Below, piece after piece: positions 13,269 to 26,341 of a DNA stretch of 64,000 bases; positions within the stretch are counted from its first letter, which is position 1, and each line of letters begins with the position of its first letter. The notes below the pieces were generated by a model. It ran no database searches. It was not told the origin of the DNA and worked only from the letters and a program-made list of their open reading frames with translations. Both the position numbers and the translations under genes were made by a program. The DNA is from Bubalus kerabau (taxonomy: Eukaryota > Chordata > Mammalia > Artiodactyla > Bovidae). The stretch is from contig NC_073628.1 of NCBI RefSeq assembly GCF_029407905.1, positions 88,594,501-88,658,500 on the forward strand. The letters run 5' to 3'.

Positions 13269-13395
13269 GAAGGTACATCTTTGTCTGGAAACAAGCGTTG
13301 GGTTTCACAATGGGCTAGTTTGGCTGCCAATCATACAAGGCATGATCAAGAAGAAAGAATAATGGAGTTGTCTGTACCTGTTCCTTTAGAGCATG
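13269..13395 (+). CDS. CEP170: CEP170 coding exon (NKRWVSQWASLAANH)
   Basis: This 127-nt exon has 42 codons plus one base, entering in phase 0 and leaving in phase 1. It encodes the characteristic KRWVSQWASLAANHTRHDQE segment followed by an acidic/Pro stretch. The acceptor is CTCCTTTAG and the donor ATG|GTATTT. The final G joins AT at 15605 to complete an Asp codon (g|at), which confirms the junction. Confidence 0.96.
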
Positions 13396-15604
13396 GTATT
13401 TTCTTTCCTTTTTTTTTTTTTTGTGAGCCATACATCAGTTTTTAAAATACTATAAGCTAAGTCTGTGTAGTGAGAAGTGAATTAAACCTAAATAAATATA
13501 TTCACATAGTCTCAAGCTACTATATATAGATTTTATTTTCACTAAAACTGCAGATGTCATTAATAACCCTAACTGAAAATAGAGGTAATTTGTAAATGAA
13601 GCATATATGTGTGTGTGTGTGTGTGTGTATGTATACTCACAAAAACTTACATATGATTATATGTATATAACATATATACATGTGAAAATTTAAAAATAAG
13701 ACTAATGCAGTTCCAAACTGTTGCATTTACTAACACATCAAATATTTAAATGCCACTTTTTTCCATATGTTCAATGAAGAAAATTTACTTAGTACAACTT
13801 AATTTATTACATACATCTTTTGCAAATGTGTAATATGATTTTTATTAACTACCTTTTTACTATATTTCTGTGAACTGAAATATCAAGTTTCTTTAAAAAA
13901 ACAAAAATCTGATGCCTCTTATGATTTTATTATTAGATTCAGTTCATTACATTCTTCATTAAAAATAAAACCCTCAGGAGAATTTGTATGTGGCTTTTTA
14001 TCCATTTTCTTAGCTGTGTTATCGCTGGAAGTTGAAATAGAAATTTATTTTGTGTTTATTGTGGCAACCAAAAATCTTTTTAGGAATTTTGTAAACATTA
14101 ATTAGTCAGCAAATATTTGAGCAAGGTACACAGCAGTGTACTAGAAAAGCTGTATAATTTATCATAAAAATTAGAAGTAATTTTTAATATTACCAAAAAT
14201 CTTTGGAAAGACAGCATAATTTTCAGATTGGTTCACATAAACTGATTACTGTTTGGGGAACAAAAAAGCAAGTCAGGCTAGAGAAATTTATAAAGAATCA
14301 TTATCAAAGTCTTATTAGCTGTGGAATGCAAAATTCTACCCTTATTATAAAAATTAATAATACTTGGCCTTCATTATTTTGTTCCTGTTTCATCATATTC
14401 TAAATGAGCTTACTTAGATAAGCTGGTGAATCTACTTATATCCTAAAATGTTCTTGTCAAGTATTCACTGAGTGTGTGTTAGGAGCCAGGACAGTGTGAG
14501 AAATGCAGATAAAATAGCTGTAACTAAATAAGTTTAGTGCTTCAAGTAGTACTGCAGAGATAACACATAACCAAATAACATGATCATTTGCTAAATTAAA
14601 GTTACATTAGTAAGTTATTGAGTATTTTCCTACATTATAGCCATAGTATTGCTATGAAATTTAGATGCTAAAATTTTAAAATTATAAAGGGATGACCACA
14701 GAAGCTATATCTAGTATCTTTTTTCCACTTATACCCAAAAGATTTAAATGCTTTATATGTTAATTTATATTTCCCTAAAAAGATCCCTTTTCTCAGAAAT
14801 ACATTTCATTTATTAGCAGTTAGGAAAGTCCTCCTTAAGTAATATTCTCAAAGTCTCTCACATGGAAATGTTGAAGTTATATATATTTTCCCATCAACTT
14901 CTCAGTTTGAGGCTTTAATATACCAGAAGATCATAATTTAAAAATAACTCAGTTTGTGAAATTATGACAAGTCCTGTCACCTTTTTCCATTCTTATAATT
15001 GTTAAAAATCTTTTAATTAGCTTTGAATTTTTTCTTTTAGAAAACATTGTTAAAGTTCTACTTTTCCTGTTTTGCTTAGGAAATCCAGACTTGTCATTCT
15101 TTCAGTAGATAATGATGCTATTAAAAATTAGGTATATTATTATTCTTTACTATGTAATTCAAAGTATAGCAAATAAACTGTTTATTAGACATTATTTTTA
15201 CAATTCTGTATATACTATGCAGAGTCCATTTTTTGTGAGTGAAATTTCACAGATGGGACAAGTCACAAAAGCAAGAATGTGAACTTCTCTCCCATCAGAT
15301 CAGATCAGATCAGTCGCTTAGTCGTGTCCGACTCTTTGCGACCCCATGGGTTTAAGATAAGATGACCCTAATTTTCATCTCATAAAATTTGCTCTCTTGA
15401 CTCCTGTTAGTAATGTACCTATTTGTGCATCTCAGTGTTGCATTTTCTTTTTAAATTATACTGTCACAATGTTGGCTTATTTCTTCAAAGTTTTACTTTA
15501 TACTTAAGCCATTTCTTAACTTCAAAATCTAAGGTAATATGACTTTTGTTTTATTTTCACTTTCTTGCCCCAGTAAATTCCTTGTTTGTTGTTTTCTTTT
15601 ACAG
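13396..15604 (+). other. CEP170: CEP170 intron
   Basis: A 2.2-kb AT-rich intron. It has a (TG)n run at about 13609-13628 and a BovB 3' scrap at 15295. I see nothing else recognisable. Confidence 0.9.
15295..15350 (-). mobile_element. BovB 3'-end scrap
   Basis: CAGATCAGATCAGATCAG then TCGCTTAGTCGTGTCCGACT and CTTTGCGACCCCATG is the extreme 3' end of BovB, with its short tandem tail, read from the opposite strand. It is only about 56 bp long. Confidence 0.8.
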
Positions 15605-17440
15605 ATACAGATATCAGTGAATCTGGCATTTCACTGAGAAGTACTGGCTCAGCAGCTTCCTTGGCTAGTCAGGGAGAGAGAAGGAGACGAACCCTTCCCC
15701 AGCTTCCAAGTGAAGAAAAGTCTCTTGAGAGCTCCAGAACAAAGGTTTTAGCACAGAGGTCAGAGATAGGAGAAAAGCAAGACACGGAGCTTCAGGAGAA
15801 AGAAGCACCTGCCCAGGTATACCAGAAAGATAAGCAAGACACTGACAGAGCCTTGAGTAAAATGAACAGGGCGGTAAATGGTGAGACTCTTAAAAATGGT
15901 GGAGATAACAAAACCCTGCTTCACTTAGGCAGCTCTTACTCTGGAAAGGAGAAAAGTGAAACTGATAAGGAAGCTTCTTTGGTAAAGCAAACATTAGCTA
16001 AAATCCAGCAACAAGAACAAAAGGAACAGGCACAGTGGACACCTACTAAATTATCTTCTTCAAAAAACATTGCAGGTCAGATAGATAGATGTAGGGAGGA
16101 GTCTTTTAAGCAGGAGTCACAGCCTCAAGAAAAAATTCCAGGACTTTCTGCTGGCAAAGGAGAAAGAACAGTACAAAACGAGGGTAAGAGAAGAAAAGCT
16201 GAGGAAATTCTGAAAAGTCAGACTTCAAAGGGAGGAGACAAGAAGGAATCCTCCAAGTCATTAGTGCGACAAGGAAGCTTCACTATAGAAAAACCTAGCC
16301 CCAACATACCCATAGAACTTATCCCCCATATAAATAAACAGCCTTCATCAACACCCCCTTCCTTAGCATTAACAACAGCCAGCAGAATAAGGGAAAGAAG
16401 TGATTCCATGGATACTGATTCTAGTATGGACACAACCCTTATTCTAAAAGACACAGAAGCAGTAATGGCTTTTCTAGAAGCTAAACTGCGTGAAGATACT
16501 AAAACTGATGAAGGCCCAGATACTCCCAGTTATAACAGAGACAACTCCATTTCACCCGAATCTGATGTGGACACAGCTAGTACCATCAGTCTGGTTACTG
16601 GAGAAACTGAAAGAAAGTCAACCCAAAAGCGAAAGAGTTTCACTAGTCTCTATAAAGATAGGTGTTCCACAGGTTCTCCTTCCAAAGATGTTGCAAAATC
16701 GTCATCTTCGGGTACTAGGGAGAAAATTGAAAAAAAAACAAAAAGTCGTTCTGCAGATATAGGTTCTCGGGCAGAGGGTCGTAAATTTGTGCAGTCCAGT
16801 GGAAGAATAAGGCAGCCTTCAGTAGATTTAACAGATGATGACCAGACCTCTAGTGTACCTCACTCGGCCATCTCTGATGTTATGTCATCTGACCAGGAAA
16901 CTTACTCTTGTAAATCTCATGGAAGGACTCCATTTACCTCAACTGATGAGCATGCACATTCCAAACTGGAAGGAAGTAAAGTAACTAAATCCAAGACTTC
17001 TCCTGGAGCACCTGGTTCATCCAGTAAATCCACCACTCTCCCAAGGCCACGACCTACCAGGACTTCCCTCTTGCGTAGAGCCCGACTTGGTGAAGCTTCG
17101 GACAGTGAACTTGCTGATGCTGACAAAGCATCTGTTGCTTCTGAAGTGTCAACAACAAGTTCAACATCCAAACCTCCCACAGGAAGGCGTAACATTTCTA
17201 GGATTGATTTGTTGGCTCAGCCTCGTAGAACAAGGCTTGGCTCATTATCTGCTCGCAGTGACTCTGAAGCGACGATCTCTAGAAGTAGTGCCTCTTCACG
17301 GACCGCAGAAGCCATCATTAGAAGTGGAGCCAGATTAGTACCTTCAGATAAATTTTCTCCTAGAATTAGAGCTAACAGTATCTCTCGACTATCCGACTCC
17401 AAGGTCAAAAGTATGACCTCAGCACATGGCTCTCCTTCAG
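15605..17440 (+). CDS. CEP170: CEP170 large central exon
   Basis: This 1836-nt exon is by far the largest in the window and encodes about 612 residues. It starts DTDISESGISLRSTGSAA and includes GERRRRTLPQLP, the KRRKAEEILKSQ basic stretch, SLVRQGSFTIEKPSPN, TLILKDTEAVMAFLEAKLRE, ETERKSTQKRKSFTSLYKD and a long run of SR/RS-type phosphorylatable motifs near the end (LLRRARLGEASDSE, GRRNISRIDLLAQPRRTRLG). It is low complexity, rich in Ser, Lys, Arg and Glu and probably largely disordered; this part of the family carries PLK1 and other kinase sites and contributes to microtubule binding. The acceptor is TTTTACAG and the donor CAG|GTAAAT. Reading through the donor would add eight residues (GKLDPDFL) and stop at 17464-17466. 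Confidence 0.98.
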
Positions 17441-17596
17441 GTAAATTGGATCCAGACTTTTTATAATATTAGTGTATTTCTTTTATGTTTTGGGACTTCT
17501 TCTTTGAAAAACTGTTAGTGTTGATTCCCAAATTTTTCAGCAGAAAGATCATACTATAGAGAGTTTTGTTCCTTAAAAAGTGACTTTAGTTAGCTT

Positions 17597-17815
17597 GAAA
17601 GTGAAGTGAAAGTGTCAGTTGCTCAGTTGTGTCCAACTCTCTGTGATCCCATGGACTGTAGCCCGCCAGGCTCCTCTGTCCATAGAATTCTCCAGGCAAG
17701 AATACTGGAGTGGGTTGCCATTCCCTTCTCCAGGGGATTTCCCGACCCAGGGATCAAACCCAGGTCTCCTGCATTACAGGCAGATTCTTTATCATCTGAG
17801 CCACCAGGAGGAAAA
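17597..17815 (-). repeat. Bov-tA SINE
   Basis: Read on the minus strand, it has the tRNA-like head (GGTGGCTCAGATGATAAAG-type), the B-box-like GGTTTGATCCCTGGG and the Bov-A body, ending at the AGTTGGACACAACTGAGCAA type terminus with AGTGAAGTGAAAG on the + strand. Confidence 0.92.
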
Positions 17816-19354
17816 TTCAGAAGTTATATACACTTCCAGTTAAAGTCCTGGTACAAAATAGTGAATTCAAAATTTGAAGTATATTGAACCAGTTTGGGAA
17901 TTTTAATTGTCTAGTTGGTGAGATATCTGGGTTTGTTTGTCAGAATTAGATTAGGAATTATTATCTGGTCTATATAATAAAAATGAATATTGTGTTTCTG
18001 AAAACATGTTCAACTTTTAAATATCCTAACATAATTCTAAGTTCTTGTGAATCTGAAGAACAGTAGTATACTTTTTGTTACTCCTTTCAGAACTAAATGA
18101 AAAATGAGTTTTACTCTTTTCCTGTTTATTTTGAAATGTCTAATTTTTATTAAGTTAAATTGATTTATGATTGGGGTGGGCAGAAACTAATCCTTTAATT
18201 TATTTCAGTGGAAGAAGATGGATTCGTGAGACAGTCACTAAGCACATGGGCAAAATTGGGCTATAGAAATTTAACTGGTTATGGGCATTACCTCATAATG
18301 TGCCATCATATCATTTAACTGCAGTAGTTAGCTTTCACTGATTGTGATAATGACAAGAGCTACTTTCTTCCCACCAGAATTAACTGCTTCTGGCATATTC
18401 GTCTGTGTATATACTTCATTTTCAGAGCTGTAGCCAGTGAGAATACATGTGTGACCAAAGAGTAGCAAGACAGATATTTGTGCGTATCCTGTAAACATGG
18501 TCTTATTACTTCATAATCAGCCTCATGTGGGTGTGGCTGAAAAAGGACAGTTGAGGGGAAACCAGCTGTTAAAGGACTTTAAAGATTTATTTTTGTCGGT
18601 TACCTAAGTGAGCCCTAAATCTTGACTGAAGAGTAAAGGGAAAGTTGGTATACAGTCTTTTCTTTTAAATTTATACTTCTGTCACAATTCAGCCTACAAA
18701 ACCCTAAACCAGTGGTACTTTGCATGTGTTATTTTTTTCATTTTCTGTTGCCCCTCTCTTCTCTTCACTGCTGCTCTCCTCCGCTACATTCACATTCTCG
18801 TCTCCTGGTCTGTGGGTGAAGTGATGGTAATCATCATGGGTGTAGCTGAGGATAGATAACATAGGGTCTAGATTCCAAAAGAATAGGTGACATTTCGTTT
18901 ATTGCTCCTGTTCTCCTTGTTTCTACACTTCAGACTTTGGTTGGTGGCTAATGGGTCTGTTGCCAAGTATTTTAAAACTACTGTCACTTAACTTACGCTT
19001 ACCCACTGTTGTTACCTGGTGTTCCACGTGGCTCTGCTGCTTCGGTTCACATTGCCTTTGTGCTGCATTCTGCCGTGTGTACTCTGATTCGGTTTCTTCT
19101 GCCACAGTGCTTGTTTCCTCACCGCAAGTCTATTTCAGTACATGAAAACATTTAAGTGCTCTTCTGTCTTAACATAAGTTGTACATTACCATGTAGCATG
19201 AAACTTGTGATAACTCTTCCTTCTATACTAGTTGTCTAGCTCTTAACACACGAGTAATCTGATTTTATTCTCAATGTTTAACAGAGGGACTTATTTGAGA
19301 TGCAAACCAAATATCACTATTTCTAGTAAGTCTAAGAAACAGCCATAAGATGCT

Positions 19355-19402
19355 ATATATATATATAATATATATATGTCCTTATATATATATGTGTATG
19401 TA
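19355..19402. repeat. (TA)n-rich microsatellite
   Basis: Several TATATATATA runs are broken by single-base interruptions and a TGTGTATGTATG tail. Confidence 0.9.
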
Positions 19403-20448
19403 TGTCTTTAAATATGTCTTCAAATTCTGTATTTTAGCCTGTATTTTGTTTTCTTCTTCTTTGAATACAGAAGTTGATAAACATGCATCTTTCTGTGTCC
19501 AAAAAGTACCTTGAATTACTTAATGAAATTTCCTAGGGCAGATTGAGGTATGTGACTTTGGCCTTCTTCAAACTTACTAGCAGTATATTAAATAATTAAC
19601 ATCATTGAATTTAATTGTTCGAAGGGTTATTCAGTTTAGAGAACTAAAGCCAAGAGATGGAATAACCTGCCTGGTCACATAGATATATCAAGAACAGGTT
19701 GTGAATCCAAAGCATTTAATTCCCAGCCTATTGCTTTTCCTCCCACAATCAGTCTAGCTCTGAGAAACAGACTCCACTTACCTGCAGACTTCCAGAGGAC
19801 AGCTAGACTATTGCATTATTATCAGGAGTATATATACAACCAATATACAATATAAATATTTTGGTATTATTCACTGTAATCTTTCAGTTATGATGTTTTA
19901 CCAAGTTCATGTTCTCTCGCCCACCTTTTGAGCCTAAAGCCACATTGTGGTCCAGGATCATATATTCAGATTCTTTTAAGATGCCTATTTCCAGTTTTAT
20001 ATCCTATCTAGGACAATGACCTGGATCTTTCAGTCAGTGGTAACATACTAAAATAGTTACATGTGGTAAATAGTAATTACAACATTTCTACTTAATATAA
20101 TTGTAAATCTTAAATGGAGAAAGGAAATAAAAATTCTTAGCTTTTGAAATATTTAAAAGAATGTGAAACCATCCTTGTTAGTGTTGCTAAGCACACCATA
20201 AACTTTTAAAAATCTTAAAAATGCCTGACCCTAGAACCTGTGAAATTATCCAAACTATAATACATAAAAATAATTCTGTAAAGCTTCAAATTATATATTT
20301 TAGCCTATGTTACGAAAAGCTTTTCCAAGAAATGAATATGATAAAAATAGAATGGAAATCTCGTATTTGGCAAAATTAAGAGTAAGATTTCTTCTATGCT
20401 TCTTTAATTCTGATGTAATATGCTTTTTTTAGGAGTTTGGTCCACAGC

Positions 20449-20467
20449 CCCCACCCTCCCCCCCCCC
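20449..20467. repeat. C-rich tract
   Basis: CCCCACCCTCCCCCCCCCC-type run, a possible i-motif or G-quadruplex-forming sequence on the other strand. No function is implied. Confidence 0.7.
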
Positions 20468-20580
20468 ACAAACCCTTCAAAATTTTTTTCAGTGATCCTT
20501 CAATATGAAGTTATATTGAAATATCCAGATTTATTTTAATAAGATATATTTAAAACTAAGTACCCTGAATTACCAAAGTA

Positions 20581-20795
20581 AGGCTTCCCCAATGGCTCAG
20601 TAGGTCAAGAATCTGCCTGCAGTACAGGAGACCTGTATTGATCCCTTGGTCAGGAACATCCACTGGAGAAGGAAATGGCAACCCACTCCAGTATTCTTGA
20701 CTAGAGAATTTCATGGACAGAGGAGTTGGGCAGGCTACAGTCTTTGGGATTGCAAATAGTCGAACACAACTGTGTGACTGATTTTCACTTTCACC
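20581..20795 (+). repeat. Bov-tA SINE
   Basis: The tRNA-like head is AGGCTTCCCCAATGGCTCAG, followed by GAGAAGGAAATGGCAACCC, CATGGACAGAGGAGTTGGGC and the end AGTCGAACACAACTGTGTGA. The flanks share a CTGAATTA[CT]CAAAGTAAGG-like string at 20567-20584 and 20796-20813, which looks like a target-site duplication. Confidence 0.92.
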
Positions 20796-23747
20796 CTGAA
20801 TTATCAAAGTAAGGCAGTTGGTTTTCATTATGTTTTAAGTATAATTCTAAAATTTTCAAAAATCATGTTAACGTTCTTAAAATTTTTTTAGACTGTTTGC
20901 TTTCCCATTTGTATTCTAATCCTCAAAATTTATAGATGATGATGTTACCTCTTGGACATGCATGGGTTGAGTTATTTCTTCTCAAGTCAAAGACCAATAC
21001 AGAACACCATGATCTTATTGTTACATGCTCAGACATATTAAACATGTTTGTGGCTTAATTTCCCACAAAAGTATTTTTATCTAGGTATAAAAATGTAGTG
21101 TTTGTCTTCGGAAATTTATTTGTTACATCTGTAGATAATGATGTGTTTTGATGTCAGCAAAGTTTTGGTTAAGAGTAAAAGAAATCAAAGCACTCACAGA
21201 TAAATGATCCTAATAACTCTTTTTCCCCTTTTAAAGTATTTAGACATCATGAATAATATATTTTCTTGATGAATGTAGTAGTTTATTACTTCCACAAGAG
21301 GGAGTGTTGTATAATTTTATAGCTAAAATGAGCAGACTTCTAACTAACATAACTAGAATAATTTTCAGGTTAGCTACAAAATAATTAAGCCCATCTAACT
21401 TTTTCTCATTTTATTATATGTGCTGTCCAGCACCTCATCAACCCAAAAAGCTTCTTAGAGATTGGCATTTTAGATACCTTCAACACAGATTTTCAATTTA
21501 AGCATTTATCTGAAATGCCTTATTAGTACCAGTATATCAAAGGAGCCTAATAATATAAAGTTACATTTGATTCTCTAAATAATTTTATCTAAGCAGGGTA
21601 AAATTCAAGAAGAAAGTAAAAAAAATTTTCAGTCCTGTAAAAATTCATAAAACAATCATTCTATGAGAATTCTAGGATGTCTTTTTTTTTTAATTAGTCT
21701 AACTTGAAATTTTTTAAAATAAAATATTTATTTAATTTTAAAGCACTTGGAATGAGTTTTGCCCTCTGAGTGTCAGATCTGGCTTAAACTTTGATTTAAG
21801 CAAGTCACAGGACCTTTCTGGGCCCAATTTTTATGTACAGATTGAAGAATTTAAACTAGCTCATGTCCAAAGTCATTTTATTCTAAAATTCTATGAAATA
21901 AGTAGGCACTGGGGAAAGTTAAAAACATTTTTCCTTGAAGTTGCCTCTACAAAAGCTAGTTATATTATAGGAATTTTTCTTCAGATAAAATATATTGCTG
22001 CTATAGTTTGGAAGCAAAGATTAAGAAAGCAAAGGTATTGAGAGAACTTCTTCGACAAATAACAGGTTAGAGGTCCTGGCTTTAACTCCCATTCACAGTC
22101 CCTTTTTTGCCAGTAGTCATCATTTCCTGTCTTATTTTTCATTCAGAGATTAACTTAAGCTTTGCTTCATAGCACACCATGTATGATATACTTTCCATTG
22201 GTAGAGATAACCTTTAGTTATTTGAAGACTTACTAATCATATTTTTATTTTCTGCTATGTCCTATCTATTTTATATTTTCCTTCTCTCCTTCCTTATATT
22301 TTTTTTTATTTTTTATGCAGTTTTAAAGGTTACTTTTTATTTACAGTTATTCCAAAATACTGGCTTTCTCCCCCATCCTTGAGCTCATCTTATACCCTAT
22401 AGTTTGTACCTCCCACCTGGCTCCCATATTGCTTCTCCTCTTTTAAAAGTTATTCTTAGAAACTTCAGTATTTTTGCTGGATTCTAGATAGACTTATAAA
22501 AAAACAGGTGGAAAGTTTATGAATTTCATTTGAAAAAGAAGTTTTTCTTTTATTCTTTTCTCCAAAAGGTAATGATTTTCTGACCTGGAGAGTTAGATTG
22601 CACAATTTAAATTCTAACGGGGCTCAGCTAATATACTGTCACCTGGTAACTTATGTCACCTGACATTTAGCCCTTGTTTCTCACTTTCTCATTCTGCGTT
22701 CATGTGCTCTGCCACTCAAGGAGTCTACCAGTTATTGATGCCATTCTCTCTAAATTACCTCCATGTTAACAACCTGAGTTCTGTAATACCTGTTTTCATA
22801 CCTTCTGCAATTTATTAAAACTCTTTGTTACTGGTTTTGTCTCCTCCAATTTTCAGTTATAGGTATGGTTACATAGTTTTCAAGTCAAAAATCAGGAAAT
22901 TTAATCTAACAAAAGATCTTTTTTATTTACAGATTTCCTTTTATGAATAATATTCTAGGGTAGCAAAATAAAAAAAAAAACATTTAGTATTTAATGAAAT
23001 ACCTTTATTAAAAGGTACAGATTTGTTTGCTATATATCTAATTGCCTTGCTGTGTTTCTTTAAAAAAAAAAAAACAAAAAAAACTTATTTACTCTTGTTC
23101 CTTAACTTTTCCTAAAGCTGTTTTCAAGTCTTAGGGTCAGTTCAAATGTCTAAAAATTAGTAAATTTCCACCATGGTAAAAGTATTATTTGTGTTAATAA
23201 ATTATCTTCTAATGTTAAAATCAGAAATTATTTTTAATAATCCCTTCAAAAAAAACTGAGTAATTACCTGGAGCTTCAGATATGTGTTTATGTACACTTT
23301 TACAGAAAGCCATGAAATTTTGGCCTATTTTCATTTTCTCAAAGAAGAGTTTAAATCCAGACAAATGGGTAGGCACTGATTTATGATATAGTCCTGATTA
23401 CAGATTTCTCTGTTCTTAAAGCGGTTCTGGGAACAATGTTTATCAATCTTTTTTGAATGCCAACTCAGACTTACAGAGTCTTATGCAGAAATGAAGTTTA
23501 TGAAAGAAAAGAAAGACAAGAAAGGCATAAAATTCAAGTGGAGTAGGGTAAGGGAATTCTAGACTTCACCAATGTACACAGCCTAGAGTCAGCTTCTGTT
23601 TTATAAAAGAGAAAGATAAAGAAAGCTCTTAATATTAACAGCAGTTGGAACTTAGAAGCTAAGGTTTAGCCACCAAAAACGTCTCATGCTTTTTTACTAG
23701 GTTTTCCTATTTTGAGGAAAGGAAATGGTCAGTATCTAGGAATTAAT

Positions 23748-23862
23748 TCATTTATTCAAACGTATTTATTAAACATTTGTTAGCCAGACACTGCTAAATG
23801 CTAGGAACCTGTTAGTGGATTAAGCAGGCATAATTCCTGCCCTTGTGAAGTTTTCCATAGAT
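23748..23862. repeat. L2-like LINE remnant
   Basis: TTCATTTATTCAAACGTATT, CATTTGTTAGCCAGACACTG, CTAAATGCTAGGAACC and CATAATTCCTGCCCTTGTGA follow the L2 3' pattern with considerable divergence. Confidence 0.5.
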
Positions 23863-24811
23863 TAGCCATTTTTTCCCTATTTTTTTAACCTCTTTATTCT
23901 TCACACTTTATTTGCATGTTTAATTATTATATTAGCAGTAGTAGTGATCTGTCTGCATTAATTTGTCTTCTGATTTTCAAATGTGTCTGCAAAACCATTT
24001 TTTAAATCTTTACTAACCTTAAATAAGAAAGTGATTACCACTTTCTTTAATGTGACTATTGTCAGTATCTCCTGTGCCGTAAATGTTAATGGTTGTGAGA
24101 ATACCTTTGTAGGTTTTCACTCCTTGTAGGTTTTATTGCCATTGTCTATTTTCACCTGTATGCTTTCAATGTCAAAGCAGCAGAGTTGTACTGAAGATGC
24201 TTTGTTGTGTTTTTACCGTGTAAAAAGATTTTTTCCAATCATAGCATAACAGGATGTTGAATGACAGAGGTAATGTTTTTTTTTCTGCCATAAAGGCATA
24301 ATTTCCACAGCAGGAATTATGCATATTTGTTTGTTGGGAAAAGAGGGTTTTTACCATCTCCATGTTGAAAAGTCCATGTGGCATGAGGAAATCTTTTCCC
24401 TTATTTTATTTTTTTTGTTGTTGTTGCTGTCATTTAAAAAAAAATCCATAACGTTACTTAAATGAGAAATATTTGCAATTAAATAGTACCTGAGTTAAAC
24501 ATTTATGAATAGAGCTTGCTTAGTTGTTTGTCATTAGTCAGTTTTTCATCTGAATGTTTGTTTACTCACCATGCTACAGAAAATGTGATCTTTCTATTGT
24601 TCTTAATTCTTCATTGTTTTTAATTCACCAAAGTATGATGTTTCTATCTTTAAGGAGCAGTAGACTTAATGGTTTTGTAAACTATGTGTATGTCAGTTTT
24701 TGAAAATTGTGCTGTGTGTGGTCTCATGGTGTTTTTGAAATCATGATTTTTATTTTCTTTCTTTTAAAAGATAACATAATAATTCTTTTTTTAATAATTA
24801 AACTAATTTAG

Positions 24812-25046
24812 TAAATTCAAGATGGAGGCGCTTTCCTACTGATTATGCTTCCACCTCAGAAGATGAATTTGGATCAAACCGTAATTCCCCTAAACATACC
24901 CGTCTACGTACTTCTCCAGCCCTGAAAACGACTCGATTGCAGAGCTCTGGGTCAGCAATGCCTACTAGTTCTTCATTCAAACACCGGATAAAAGAGCAGG
25001 AAGACTACATCCGAGATTGGACTGCCCATCGAGAAGAAATAGCCAG
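24812..25046 (+). CDS. CEP170: CEP170 coding exon (SRWRRFPTDYAS)
   Basis: This 235-nt exon enters in phase 1 (g|ta = Val) and leaves after two bases of an Arg codon. It encodes NSRWRRFPTDYASTSEDEFG, then HTRLRTSPALKTTRLQ, then FKHRIKEQEDYIRDWTAHRE, a charged helical stretch that begins the C-terminal coiled-coil-like part. The acceptor is AACTAATTTAG and the donor CCAG|GTTAGT. It lies after a 7.4-kb intron. This is the start of the conserved CEP170-family C-terminal region. Confidence 0.97.
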
Positions 25047-26114
25047 GTTAGTTTTAATCCGTGATCTCTGAGTTGAAATTATTTGTTACTGTTTCAACTT
25101 GATAATAAGTTTAGCTTTTACTTTGTTTGTACCAAGAAATGAAATCCACAGAGAACTAAGAACTTTAGTTTTGTTGATAGTATTACTCATTACCCTTTTT
25201 TTTTTTTAATGCAAGTGCTACTTACATATTAAAGAATTTATTTTGGTAAACTCCCCTTTCTTATTTCCAGTAGAAACGCTGATGAATTAATATACTTTTG
25301 AACGGTGGTCAGTATCAGCTCTACATAATTGAGAATTGTGCAGATACATTTTTTATTTTTTTACCTTCCAAAGAGGTGTACTTGTTAGAGATGTTGCTAA
25401 CGTTCTCTGGGGAGAATTAGAGTAGGCAGATTATTACTTGCACTTTTATGAGTTCATTAGATTGAATTAGTACAATCCTTTAATAATTAAATGAGAATAT
25501 TATTTTGAATATTAAATATGTTTATAATAAACTTAAGATTACATAATTAAAAGTAAAATTCTTGCTGCAGATGTGATTTTTAACCCCTAACATTGCACTT
25601 GACCATTAAATAGAGGCTCTATTCATATATATGTTATAGTAGTTAGGGTTTTTTGGTAAATTTGTAAGTTACTCAATTTTACTGCAGTATGCCACATGTT
25701 TCCTAAACATTTTCACTGTGTACATGCTAAAATTATTTCTGCCTTTAGCTTGAAGTCCTAATTTTCTTATACTTGACAACATTTATTAAAGAAATTATAT
25801 ATAATAATTCATAAATTCCTTTAAAATTTTTTATGATGATTTTATGATGTTTATCTTTTTTTCTTTACTCTGTGGACTTCTGTGAATTGTTTCTTTTTTT
25901 CTTGGATCATTAGTTTATTATTTATTTTTTTTGTTGTTGTTCAATGACTATTCACTTGTGATTGCTTTTAGTTCTTGCAGAACATGCCTTTCTAATCTCA
26001 TTGTGTTGCTTAAACATTACTTTTTTGGCCATGTAAATGACAATAATTGTTGAAGCATTGTAAGCCACTTCTGATTAGAGTATGGGCATGTATGTGCTTT
26101 GGGATCCATGCATT

Positions 26115-26341
26115 ATTGTGCATTGTGCTAAGTCGCTCCAGTCATGTCTGACTCTGTGCAACCCCATGGACTGTAGCCCACCAGGCTCCTCTGTCCATGG
26201 GATTCTCCAGGCAAAAATACTGGAGTGCGTTGCCATCCCCTCCTCCAGGGGACCTTCCCGACCCAGGGATCAAACCCGCATCTCTTATGTGCCCTGCACT
26301 GGCGGACAGAGTCGTCACCACTGGTGTCACCTGGGAAGCCG
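26115..26341 (-). repeat. Bov-tA SINE
   Basis: The + strand reads GCTAAGTCGCTCCAGTCATG, CATGGACTGTAGCCCACCAG, the central CTCCAGGCAAAAATACTGGA, then GATCAAACCCGCATCTC and a GGGAAGCC end, which is the reverse complement of the tRNA-like head. Confidence 0.92.

Larger units (their letters stand above)
17441..24811 (+). other. CEP170: CEP170 intron
   Basis: A 7.4-kb intron between the large exon and the SRWRRF exon. Its repeats are two Bov-tA SINEs, a TA-rich microsatellite (19355-19400), a C run (20449-20467) and L2-like remains at 23748. Bases 18209-18318 hold a possible cryptic terminal exon, described in the findings. The rest looks unique. Confidence 0.9.

Noticed and set aside
16218..16454. 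Minus-strand and alternative-frame open frames inside the large exon
   Set aside because: They are shadows of the CEP170 reading frame, which is long, in phase with its neighbours and recognisable.
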